This document shows positions 47,798 to 57,273 of a DNA stretch of 64,000 nt, in pieces. Numbering within the stretch: position 1 is the stretch's first letter; each line of letters opens with the position of its first letter. Both the position numbers and the translations under genes were made by a program. The stretch is from the NCBI RefSeq assembly GCF_030819175.1, contig NZ_JAUTBJ010000002.1, positions 1,436,001 through 1,500,000 on the forward strand. The letters run 5' to 3'. Below the pieces are notes generated by a model. That model had not been told where the DNA came from. It saw nothing but the letters and a program-made list of their open reading frames with translations, and did not search any database. Origin of the DNA: Sphingomonas sp. SORGH_AS_0879 (lineage in GTDB: Bacteria > Pseudomonadota > Alphaproteobacteria > Sphingomonadales > Sphingomonadaceae).

Positions 47798-48394
47798 ATG
47801 GTGACGATCCGCGATGCGGTGAACGACGACCGGGCGGCGGTCGCGGCGATGCTGGGCCGTGCTTTCGCCGATGATCCGGCCATGTCCTATATCTTCCCCG
47901 ATCCGGTCGAGCGGGCACGGCGCTTGCCGCGCCTGTTCGCGCTGCTGTTCGACGGCGATGGGGTGGGGATGCGGTTGATCGGCGGGGCGGCGGAGGCAGG
48001 CACTTTCTGGCGTCCGCCCGGACAGGCCGAGGTGCCGATGACCGTGATGCTTCGACAGTCGCTCCCGATGCTCGCCGCCTTGGGCATGGCGTTGCCGCGG
48101 GCGTTGCGGCTTGCCCATGCGATCGAGGCGCATTTCCCGAGCGAGCCCTTTTGGTATCTCCACATCGCCGGGGTCGATCCGGCGCGTCAGGGGCAGGGGC
48201 TGGGGGGCGCATCGATCCGCGCTGGGCTCGCCCGGTGCGATGCGTCGGGATTTCCGGTCTATCTGGAGACGGCGACCCAGAGCAATGTCGGGCTGTACGC
48301 GCGATTGGGTTTCGAACTGATCGGCGGGTGGTCGGTGCCCAAGGGCGGGCCGCGCTTCTGGTCGATGATCCGCCCGGTAGGTCGGCAAGGATGA
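47798..48394 (+). CDS. GNAT family N-acetyltransferase
   Basis: A 198-residue acetyltransferase: N-terminal VTIRDAVNDDRAAVAAMLGR, the acetyl-CoA loop IAGVDPARQGQGLGGASIRA (Q/RxxGxG/A variant RQGQGLGG), and YLETATQSNVGLYARLGFEL. Substrate unknown. It has its own start 34 bases after the clpX terminator, so it is transcribed separately. No ribosome binding site other than GTGAAAGGATG is seen; the region upstream ends with AAAGGATGGGCGC. Confidence 0.87.
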   Translation: MVTIRDAVNDDRAAVAAMLGRAFADDPAMSYIFPDPVERARRLPRLFALLFDGDGVGMRLIGGAAEAGTFWRPPGQAEVPMTVMLRQSLPMLAALGMALPRALRLAHAIEAHFPSEPFWYLHIAGVDPARQGQGLGGASIRAGLARCDASGFPVYLETATQSNVGLYARLGFELIGGWSVPKGGPRFWSMIRPVGRQG

Positions 48395-48521
48395 AGGGAG
48401 CGGCGATGTTGCCGAACCGCAACGAATTTCGATCGGCGAGGGAGCCAATGGCGTGTCTGACGCATTGGCATAGCGGGAGCGTCACCGCCCCCATTTCACG
48501 ACAAGGGAGGCCCGATCAGCA

Positions 48522-49649
48522 ATGAGCGAACCCGACGCCATCGTCACCCCCGGACAAAAGCGCGCCCTGCTCCAGCGTCTTTTGATGCCCTGGTGGACCC
48601 TGGTGTTTCCCGTACTGGGGCTGCTTGCCATCGCGATATCGCTCTACAAGATGGGCACCGTCGGGGTCGTCGTCGCCGCCATCATCCTGTTCGGATGCGT
48701 GCTGTCGGCGGTCCATCAGGCCGAGGTCGTCGCTCACCGTGTGGGCGAACCCTTCGGCACGCTGGTCCTCGCGGTCGCGGTGACGGTGATCGAGGTGTCG
48801 CTGATCGTCAGCCTGATGCTGTCGGATGCGGGCGACGCCTCCAGCCTGGCGCGGGATACGGTGTTCGCGGCGATCATGATCATCCTCAACGGGATCGTCG
48901 GCCTTTGCCTGCTGGCGGGTGGGGTGCATCATGGCGAGCAGCGCTTCTCGCTGCGGGGCGCGAGCGCGTCGCTCAATGTGCTGACCGCGATGGTGGTGCT
49001 GTCGCTGGTGCTGCCCAATTACGTCTCGTCCGCGCCGGGGCCGACCTATGCCATGTCGCAACTGATCTTCGTCGCGATCGTCAGCATCATCCTCTACGGC
49101 ACCTTCGTCATGGTGCAGACGGTGCGCCACCGCGAATATTTCCTGCCCGCCGATGAGGATCTGCCCGCCGATGCCCATGCGGAGCCGCCGACCAATGCGG
49201 CGGCCTGGACCGCGTTGGGGATGTTGCTCGTTGCGCTGGTGGGGGTGGTGCTGCTTGCCAAGGGATTGTCGGGGATCGTCGAGGCGGCGATCCTGAACGC
49301 CGGGTTGCCGCTCGCCATCGTCGGCGTGGTGATCGCGGCGCTCGTCCTCGCGCCGGAAAGCCTGGCGGCCTATCGCGCGGCGAAGCGGAACCGGTTGCAG
49401 ACCAGCCTCAACCTAGCATTGGGATCGGCGCTGGCGACGATCGGGTTGACCATTCCGGCGGTAGCCATCGTGTCGCTGACTTTGGGCCTGCCGCTGGCGC
49501 TGGGGATCGGCGCGAAGCAGATGATCCTGCTGGTCCTGTCGCTGTTCACGATCACACTGACCCTGGGCAATGGGCGGACAACCGTGCTGGGCGGCGCGGT
49601 GCATCTGGTGATCTTCGCGGCGTATCTGTTCGTGACGGTGGTGCCGTGA
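48522..49649 (+). CDS. Ca2+/H+ or Na+/Ca2+ antiporter-like (ChaA family)
   Basis: A 375-residue polytopic protein with about ten spans. The paired alpha repeats carry the conserved acidic residues: the segment AVHQAEVVAHRVGEPFG, then LAVAVTVIEVSLIVSLM, and in the second half VLAPESLAAYRAAKRNRLQ. This matches the CaCA/ChaA cation exchanger family that exports calcium or sodium against protons. GGGAGG precedes the ATG. Ion specificity is inferred from family only. Confidence 0.86.
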   Translation: MSEPDAIVTPGQKRALLQRLLMPWWTLVFPVLGLLAIAISLYKMGTVGVVVAAIILFGCVLSAVHQAEVVAHRVGEPFGTLVLAVAVTVIEVSLIVSLMLSDAGDASSLARDTVFAAIMIILNGIVGLCLLAGGVHHGEQRFSLRGASASLNVLTAMVVLSLVLPNYVSSAPGPTYAMSQLIFVAIVSIILYGTFVMVQTVRHREYFLPADEDLPADAHAEPPTNAAAWTALGMLLVALVGVVLLAKGLSGIVEAAILNAGLPLAIVGVVIAALVLAPESLAAYRAAKRNRLQTSLNLALGSALATIGLTIPAVAIVSLTLGLPLALGIGAKQMILLVLSLFTITLTLGNGRTTVLGGAVHLVIFAAYLFVTVVP

Positions 49650-49660
49650 TTCCTTCGCCC

Positions 49661-49818
49661 CGTTCAGCCTGAGCGCAGTCGAAGGCCACGCTGCGGCGGT
49701 GGCCATCGGGCGCTTTGGCAAAGGAACGTCCTTGGCCTTCGACTTCGCTCAGGCTGAACGGGGCGGGGGCGATATCCCAGCCTCCGTTCGCGCTGAGCGA
49801 AGTCGAAGCGCACGGGAT
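49661..49818. repeat. Family C inverted repeats, second site
   Basis: GTTCAGCCTGAGCGCAGTCG into AAGGCCAC and a mirrored TTGGCCTTCGACTTCGCTCA into GGCTGAACGG, then a third partial copy (CGCGCTGAGCGAAGTCGAAG). The match with the site at 14335-14425 is clear. It lies between convergent genes. Confidence 0.78.
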
Positions 49819-49827
49819 GCCCGCGCC

Positions 49828-51585
49828 TCAGTTTGCCTTCTTCTTCGCCGCCTGTTCCGCCTTCCAGGCCTGGACCTGCTCGATCGCGACCGAGCGCTTC
49901 AGGATCTTCGACCAGGGATCGATGACGACATGCGCGCCCTCGGGCACCGTCAGCGTGCCGGTGCCGTTCGACATCGGCAGCGTCTCGATCCGGTCACCGA
50001 CCATCACCTCGACCGGCAGGGGGAACGGCCCGCCGCCCGGCACCTTCCAGGTCAGGGTCAACCGGTCGCCCGCCCGCGTCTCCACGATCTCGGGCAGCGC
50101 CGCCTGGCGGAGATAGACGTCGAAGAACCAGCCATAGTCCTTGCCCGTGACCTGCCGGACGAACCCTTCATATTCCCTGGTCGACCCATAGCGTGGGCTG
50201 AAATTCCCAGGCTTGGGATCGGTGCGGCCATAGACGGCGAGGCGGGTGACGTCCCAGAACGCCTTGTCCCCGATCAGGTTGTGCAAGGTGTGGAGCATCC
50301 ACGACCCCTTCATATAGATGTCCAGTCCCGGCCCGCCCTTGGCCGGTTCATAGACATCCTGCTCGGTCATGCTGCGATCATGGACGATGGGGGACTTGTT
50401 CGCGATCTGCCCGCGCTGTGCATCCATCATCACCGCATAGCGCGCCTCGCCCTCGCGCCAGCGACCGTAAGAGGGCTGCATATAGCTGCCATAGCCCTCG
50501 TGCAGCCAGAAATCGTCCCAGTCGGCATTGGTCAACTGGTTGCCGAACCATTCATGGCTGAACTCATGCTGGAACAGCCAGTCGAAGCCCTCGGGCGCCT
50601 TGGCATAGTCATTGCCATAGGCGTTGATCGTCTGGTGCTCCATGCCCTTGTGCGGGGTTTCGACCACGCCCAGCTTCTCGTCGCCGAAGGGGAAGGGGCC
50701 GATGGTCGACTCGAAGAAATCCAGCGTCGGCGCGAATTCGGCGAACAGCGCCTCGGCCTTCGCCTTCTCGCCCGGCAGATACCAGTAGAACATCGGGATC
50801 GTGTTGCCGAAGCGGCTCTTATACGATCCCTCGACCACGTCATAAGGCCCGACATTCAGCGCGATGGCATAGGTGTTGGGATGCCTGGTCCGCCAGTTCC
50901 AGCGCGTCCGCCCATCGGGCAGCGTATCGACGCCCAGCAGCACGCCGTTGGACGGGGCCTTCAACCCCTTGGGCACGGTGATGTGCAGCGTCACCACGCC
51001 CGGCTCGCCCATCGGATAGTCGAGGCAGGGCCAGAACAGGTCGCAGCCATAGCCCTGTGTCGTGGTGGCGAACCAGGGGCGACCATCGGGTGTCCTGGCC
51101 CAGACGACGCCCGTGTCCCAGGGCGCACGGACCGCGACATGGGGCGTGCCGCCATAGGTGATCTTGGCACTCACCCTTTGCCCCGCGCGAAGCGGGCGGA
51201 GCAGGGTGATGACCAACTTTCCTTCGGGGTTGCTCCACTGGGCGGGCTTCAGCGCCTTGCCGTCGATCAGTATCGCCTTGACCGGCAGATTCTTGTCGAG
51301 ATCGATCACCAGTCGCGCGAGCGGAGCCTTGGCGGTGAAACCCAGCACCGCGACGCCGTTCAACTCCTGCGTATCGGGCAGCACCTCGAACGACAGGTCG
51401 GCGCGGTCGAAGCGCATGGCGAGTTGTTCGGGCGGGCGCACGCCGCCCGACACCATCGTCTGCGCGGTCAGCGGCGGTTCGCCCTTGCCGGGTAAGGCCT
51501 TGCCATTTTGGGCGTTCGCCGGCGCGAGGGCGCAAAGTGCGGTGGCGGCAAGCAGGGCGGCGGCGACATTCCGTATACGATTCAT
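49828..51585 (-). CDS. Secreted M1 family metallopeptidase
   Basis: A 585-residue protein with a signal peptide ([21 protein letters not shown]) and an M1 peptidase. The zinc site is [19 protein letters not shown], with a Glu ligand downstream in [12 protein letters not shown]. The exopeptidase motif usually GXMEN is [13 protein letters not shown], with His instead of Asn, as in some M1 subfamilies. The start at 51585 ([11 protein letters not shown]) gives the signal peptide. It diverges from lon over a 135-base shared intergenic region. Confidence 0.9.
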   Translation of the reverse strand: MNRIRNVAAALLAATALCALAPANAQNGKALPGKGEPPLTAQTMVSGGVRPPEQLAMRFDRADLSFEVLPDTQELNGVAVLGFTAKAPLARLVIDLDKNLPVKAILIDGKALKPAQWSNPEGKLVITLLRPLRAGQRVSAKITYGGTPHVAVRAPWDTGVVWARTPDGRPWFATTTQGYGCDLFWPCLDYPMGEPGVVTLHITVPKGLKAPSNGVLLGVDTLPDGRTRWNWRTRHPNTYAIALNVGPYDVVEGSYKSRFGNTIPMFYWYLPGEKAKAEALFAEFAPTLDFFESTIGPFPFGDEKLGVVETPHKGMEHQTINAYGNDYAKAPEGFDWLFQHEFSHEWFGNQLTNADWDDFWLHEGYGSYMQPSYGRWREGEARYAVMMDAQRGQIANKSPIVHDRSMTEQDVYEPAKGGPGLDIYMKGSWMLHTLHNLIGDKAFWDVTRLAVYGRTDPKPGNFSPRYGSTREYEGFVRQVTGKDYGWFFDVYLRQAALPEIVETRAGDRLTLTWKVPGGGPFPLPVEVMVGDRIETLPMSNGTGTLTVPEGAHVVIDPWSKILKRSVAIEQVQAWKAEQAAKKKAN

Positions 51586-51651
51586 CGCCAATGTGTCGCG
51601 CAACGGCTCGGGCTTGGCAAGCGCTCGGGTGTCGGCTTGTCGCAGCGGGAA

Positions 51652-51680
51652 TTGATGGATCGGCAACCCTCCCCATATAT
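51652..51680 (+). promoter_or_regulatory. Candidate heat-shock (sigma-32) promoter of lon
   Basis: CCCCATATAT (51671-51680) fits the sigma-32 -10 (CCCCATnT) exactly; TTGATG at 51652-51657 with 13 bases between is a partial -35 (consensus CTTGAA). The ATG of lon is at 51721, about 34 bases after the expected start point. Confidence 0.5.
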
Positions 51681-51720
51681 AGTCCTGAAGAGGCCCCGAT
51701 CAGGGCCGACCGGAGTTTGC

Positions 51721-54150
<2,430 letters not shown>

Positions 54151-54163
54151 TCGTCGCGAGGGC

Positions 54164-54194
54164 AGGGCCATCCGGCGTAAAGGCGGATGGCCCT
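54164..54194 (+). terminator. Terminator of lon
   Basis: AGGGCCATCCG (54164-54174) pairs perfectly with CGGATGGCCCT (54184-54194) around a 9-base loop. The T-run is poor. Confidence 0.7.
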
Positions 54195-54202
54195 GTCGGC
54201 GA

Positions 54203-54220
54203 TTGTCACACGATTGTCAC
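54203..54220 (+). promoter_or_regulatory. PHO-box-like direct repeat upstream of hup
   Basis: TTGTCAC (54203) is repeated exactly 11 bases on (54214), with ACGA between; this resembles one PHO-box unit (CTGTCAT-N4-CTGTCAT). It lies about 45 bases upstream of the hup -35 candidate. Confidence 0.35.
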
Positions 54221-54264
54221 GGTCGGGCGCTTAGCGGGTGTTTCGTGCCGGGCACGACAACAGT

Positions 54265-54293
54265 TTGACAGCGGACGCAACAACGGCATTATC
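54265..54293 (+). promoter_or_regulatory. Candidate sigma-70 promoter of hup
   Basis: TTGACA (54265-54270), 17 bases, then ATTATC (54288-54293). The -35 is a perfect match and the -10 is weak. The expected leader is about 60 bases before the hup ATG. Confidence 0.5.
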
Positions 54294-54361
54294 GATCCTT
54301 TAAGGTTTGAGCGGCAACCGAGTCCGTCTGACTAATCTTTGGGTTCACAGGGGGTTATGGA

Positions 54362-54634
54362 ATGAACAAGCAGGAGCTGATCGCTACCGTCGCCGATTCT
54401 TCGGGCCTCGCGCGTGGGGATGCGATCAAGGCTGTGGAGGCCGTGTTTGAGTCGATCACCGCCGCGCTCAAGAAGGGCGACGAGGTTCGCCTGGTCGGCT
54501 TCGGCACCTTCTCGGTATCCCAGCGCAAGGCCTCGACCGGTCGCAATCCCCGGACCGGCGAACCGATGACCATCAAGGCGTCGTCGCAGCCCAAGTTCAA
54601 GCCGGGCAAGCTGTTGAAGGACTCGGTCAACTAA
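54362..54634 (+). CDS. hup: DNA-binding protein HU
   Basis: A 90-residue HU-type protein: MNKQELIATVADSSGLARGD, VRLVGFGTFSVSQRKASTGR containing the beta-arm start, then NPRTGEPMTIKASSQPKFKP and GKLLKDSV. The conserved RNPRTGE arm bends DNA non-specifically and compacts the nucleoid. GGGGGTTATGGA precedes the ATG. HU or its beta subunit cannot be told apart here. Confidence 0.95.
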   Translation: MNKQELIATVADSSGLARGDAIKAVEAVFESITAALKKGDEVRLVGFGTFSVSQRKASTGRNPRTGEPMTIKASSQPKFKPGKLLKDSVN

Positions 54635-54695
54635 TGTGATTTTTTGGGCTGGACAGGCGGCGACACGCCGCCTAAAGGCCCGTCCTCCGGTTACC

Positions 54696-54770
54696 GGGCG
54701 CGTAGCTCAGCGGTAGAGCACACCCTTCACACGGGTGGGGTCACAGGTTCAATCCCTGTCGCGCCCACCA
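54696..54770 (+). tRNA. tRNA-Val (anticodon CAC)
   Basis: A 75-base tRNA. Acceptor GGGCGCG pairs with CGCGCCC (54760-54766) and an encoded CCA follows. The anticodon stem-loop CACCC, TTCACAC, GGGTG gives CAC (valine GUG codons). D-loop AGCGGTAGAGC and T-loop GGTTCAATCCC are standard. Confidence 0.97.
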
Positions 54771-54917
54771 TCCTTTCTCGCCGATCGGGCGATGACATGA
54801 GGATGGTGATCAGGTCGTTTTCATCGCTATCGGCGGTATGTGAGGTAGGGCAACCTTGCCCCTATGGCGTCCATGCCATCCCCCCGTCAGACAAGGGGGA
54901 GAGCGGATCAATATTCG

Positions 54918-55057
54918 TTTTCGCGCAGAGGCGCGGAGGACGCAGAGAGATATTGCTCACGCGGCAGCGCGTCTCATTGACTCCTGGATAGCGAAGAACA
55001 AGCCGCTGTTGCCTCAGGCGCACCCCCTCTGCGTCCTCCGCGCCTCTGCGCGCAAAA
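54918..55057. repeat. Family E long inverted repeat
   Basis: TTTTCGCGCAGAGGCGCGGA continuing to GGACGCAGAG (to 54947) is mirrored by CTCTGCGTCCTCCGCGCCTC continuing to TGCGCGCAAAA (55027-55057): about 26 perfect bases plus one inserted base. The loop is about 80 bases. It lies in the 516-base gap between tRNA-Val and the cytochrome operon, which has no gene that I can support. Confidence 0.75.
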
Positions 55058-55106
55058 GAAGTGGGCCGGCGTCTTCGCTTGAACCGCCAGGTCCGTTCGA
55101 CATTCC

Positions 55107-55233
55107 CTCATTCCTCCCCTGCAAGGGGAGGTGGCAGGTCGAAGGCCTGACGGAGGGGTATCGCCCTTCCGATAGCGGAACACTCTCCACCATGCTCGGC
55201 GTGGTCTCCCTCCCCTTACATGGGAGGAGTGAA
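55107..55233. repeat. Family A repeat
   Basis: CATTCCTCCCCTGCAAGGGG, AGGTGGCAGGTC and CACCATGCTCGG with CCTCCCCTTACATGGGAGGA at the right. It is the right part of the same 516-base gap. Confidence 0.68.
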
Positions 55234-55286
55234 GCCCGTTCTGCCTGGACGCAGGTCCGCGATCGGCTCCCCGCCAAAAACCGCGC

Positions 55287-56324
55287 TTACATCCTGGCGT
55301 CGGTATCCCCAGCCAGAGAGCGTGCGATCGGGTCGATCATGTCCTTCGGTATGCGGCGGGCGATGACGGGCATGGTCGCGTGGCTCTTGCGCGCGTCCAC
55401 CACATTCTTGTCGCCCTGCCAGTGGCGCAGCCGCGCGGCGATATAGTCCGCGCGCTGACCGGCCAGGACGGGATAGGGCTTGCCGGGCGTGTGACAGCTG
55501 ACACAGGCGGGCAGTTGCTTGTCCGGCAGCCCCCGCTCGACGATCCGCGCCGCCGCCGGGTCGCCCGAGGGGGCGCCTCCCAGGCCCGGCATCGCGGCGA
55601 AGCGGCGTGCGGCGGCCTCCATCCGTGCCGCCTCCATCCGCATGGCCACCTGCTGCATCACCGCGCTCGACCGGCGCCCATCGGCATAGCCACGCAGCGC
55701 CGCCAGCAGATATTCGGGGCTCTGTCCGCCCAGGATCGGAATGTCGGGCGCGCCGCGGCCGCGTCCGTCGGTGCCATGGCATCCGGTGCAATTGTCCGGA
55801 TCGACCGCGGGCGAGGCTTCGGCGACCAGCGCCCGGTACTGAGCCGGGGTCATGCCGGGCAGGCGACGGACGAACGCGACCATGCGGCGTACCTCGTCGG
55901 GGCGGTCCTGCACGGCCCAGGCGGGCATGCCGGTATATTTGACGCCGTGCTGGATGATCCAGAACAGCTGCTTGTCGGTCCATTGGCGCGCATTGATCGC
56001 CAGATCGGGCGCGGGCGGGGTCGCGGCCTGCATCACCGGCGCGGGCTTCTGGCCGGGCGCACCGTGGCAGACCGCGCAGGCATTGGCGAAATGGCCCGCG
56101 GCGCTGACTAGGCCGCTGCGGTCGGCGGGGTCGTTGGGCGCGGTCAAGGCGGCATGGGTCCGCACCGAATTGCGCATCGCCCAGTGCAGGAACCAGTCGG
56201 TGATCGCCCAATGCCCGCTCGACGCGGCAAGGCTGATCACGCCCGACCAGGCGACCGCCATACCCAGCGTGGCCAGGCCCAGGATGGTGGCGATCACGCG
56301 CTTCCAGGTGATACGGATGGTCAT
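55287..56324 (-). CDS. Triheme cytochrome c of the oxidase operon
   Basis: A 345-residue secreted or membrane-anchored c-type cytochrome with an N-terminal span (VIATILGLATLGMAVAW) and three CXXCH heme motifs: CAVCH, CTGCH and CVSCH. The first domain resembles cytochrome c of the alcohol-dehydrogenase/c551 style; the latter two resemble cytochrome c4 (YLLAALRGYADGRR, YIAARLRHWQG). It is the last gene of the five-gene oxidase operon, its start overlapping the ctaG stop (ATGA). It could pass electrons to the oxidase or be part of an alternative dehydrogenase chain. Confidence 0.88.
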   Translation of the reverse strand: MTIRITWKRVIATILGLATLGMAVAWSGVISLAASSGHWAITDWFLHWAMRNSVRTHAALTAPNDPADRSGLVSAAGHFANACAVCHGAPGQKPAPVMQAATPPAPDLAINARQWTDKQLFWIIQHGVKYTGMPAWAVQDRPDEVRRMVAFVRRLPGMTPAQYRALVAEASPAVDPDNCTGCHGTDGRGRGAPDIPILGGQSPEYLLAALRGYADGRRSSAVMQQVAMRMEAARMEAAARRFAAMPGLGGAPSGDPAAARIVERGLPDKQLPACVSCHTPGKPYPVLAGQRADYIAARLRHWQGDKNVVDARKSHATMPVIARRIPKDMIDPIARSLAGDTDARM

Positions 56325-56899
56325 GCGCGCGCCTCCGGTCGGGTTTGGAGCAGGCGGCCGAGCATCGCCAGCCCGCCGCACAGATAGGCGATGCCGCCGA
56401 CCAGCAGCATGACCACGCCCGCAATCTGCTGGTCCTGCAACGCGCCCGCGCCGTGATGGCTGTAGAGCGGACGCGGGGCGAGGCCGATCAGCGCGCCGAG
56501 CAGGGTCATATGCATCGATGTGACCAGCAGTGCCGCCACCCCCGCCGCCCGGTGCCGGGGCGCGAGCACCGCCGACCAGAGCAGCAGCCCGGCGACAAGG
56601 AAACTGGCCTGCTCGACCACCAGCCACAGCGGCGCATGATCGGCCAGCCGCCGCAGCGCGGGGACGTGCCAGCCCCAGACGATCACCGCCTCCACCAAAG
56701 CGGCAGCCATCGGCGTGGCGAGGCGTGGCCAGCGACGGGCGGGGTCGAGGCGGCTGTCCTGGATCGCCAGCGCGAGCAGCGGCGCGGCCACCGCCACCGC
56801 GATCATGTGCGCGACCATATGGCCGGTCATGCCTTGGCCGCTCAGTGCCCAGCCAAAGGCGAGCAGGGTCAGGCCCGCGAGGAGATAAGCCCGCTTCAC
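56321..56899 (-). CDS. ctaG: CtaG-type caa3 oxidase assembly membrane protein
   Basis: A 192-residue polytopic protein with about six spans, of the cytochrome c oxidase caa3-type assembly factor (CtaG/DUF1404-like) family. Histidines are placed as in that family: MTGHMVAHMIAVAVAAPLLA, VWGWHVPALRRLADHAPLW, LVTSMHMTLLGALIGLA and PLYSHHG. It probably inserts copper or assembles subunit I. The GTG at 56899 overlaps the preceding stop (GTGA); an upstream TTG at 56905 is also possible. Confidence 0.84.
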   Translation of the reverse strand: MKRAYLLAGLTLLAFGWALSGQGMTGHMVAHMIAVAVAAPLLALAIQDSRLDPARRWPRLATPMAAALVEAVIVWGWHVPALRRLADHAPLWLVVEQASFLVAGLLLWSAVLAPRHRAAGVAALLVTSMHMTLLGALIGLAPRPLYSHHGAGALQDQQIAGVVMLLVGGIAYLCGGLAMLGRLLQTRPEARA

Positions 56900-57273
56900 C
56901 GGCAATCGCCCAGCACCAGGACCGGCATCGCGGTGAATATGACCGCGACGAAGCTCAATCCCGCGAGAAGGAAGGTCGAATAGGCGAGGAAGCGCAGCCG
57001 ATCGACATCGGTGCCCTCATTATGCGGTGGCGGGTCGCCGGGGCCGCGCGATTGCTGCCACGCGATCACGCCCGAGGCGACGATCACGACCAGCGCGACG
57101 ACCGTCCCGATGGCGAAGGCGGTGGGGAAGAGCGCCCATTCGCCGATCCGCTCGCACGAGATCGCCGCCCACAGATAGGAGAAGAGAAAATGCACCGCCC
57201 AGGTCGTCGGCGGCACGATCAGCGTCCATAGCGTGACCCGCAGCCGGTGGGCGCCTTTCAACCAGCGCTTCAT
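56896..57273 (-). CDS. Small membrane protein in oxidase operon
   Basis: A 125-residue protein with three predicted spans: IVPPTTWAVHFLFSYLWAAI, ALFPTAFAIGTVVALVVIVA and AYSTFLLAGLSFVAVIFTAM. The first loop holds a Cys pair-free polar segment (SCERIGEW). Its ATG overlaps the coxAC stop by four bases. I do not recognise a family beyond its constant position in such operons; a subunit IV-like accessory role is inference. Confidence 0.65.
   Translation of the reverse strand: MKRWLKGAHRLRVTLWTLIVPPTTWAVHFLFSYLWAAISCERIGEWALFPTAFAIGTVVALVVIVASGVIAWQQSRGPGDPPPHNEGTDVDRLRFLAYSTFLLAGLSFVAVIFTAMPVLVLGDCR

Noticed and set aside
54644..54991. A 115-residue frame overlapping tRNA-Val
   Set aside because: It crosses the tRNA and a repeat and has no family features.
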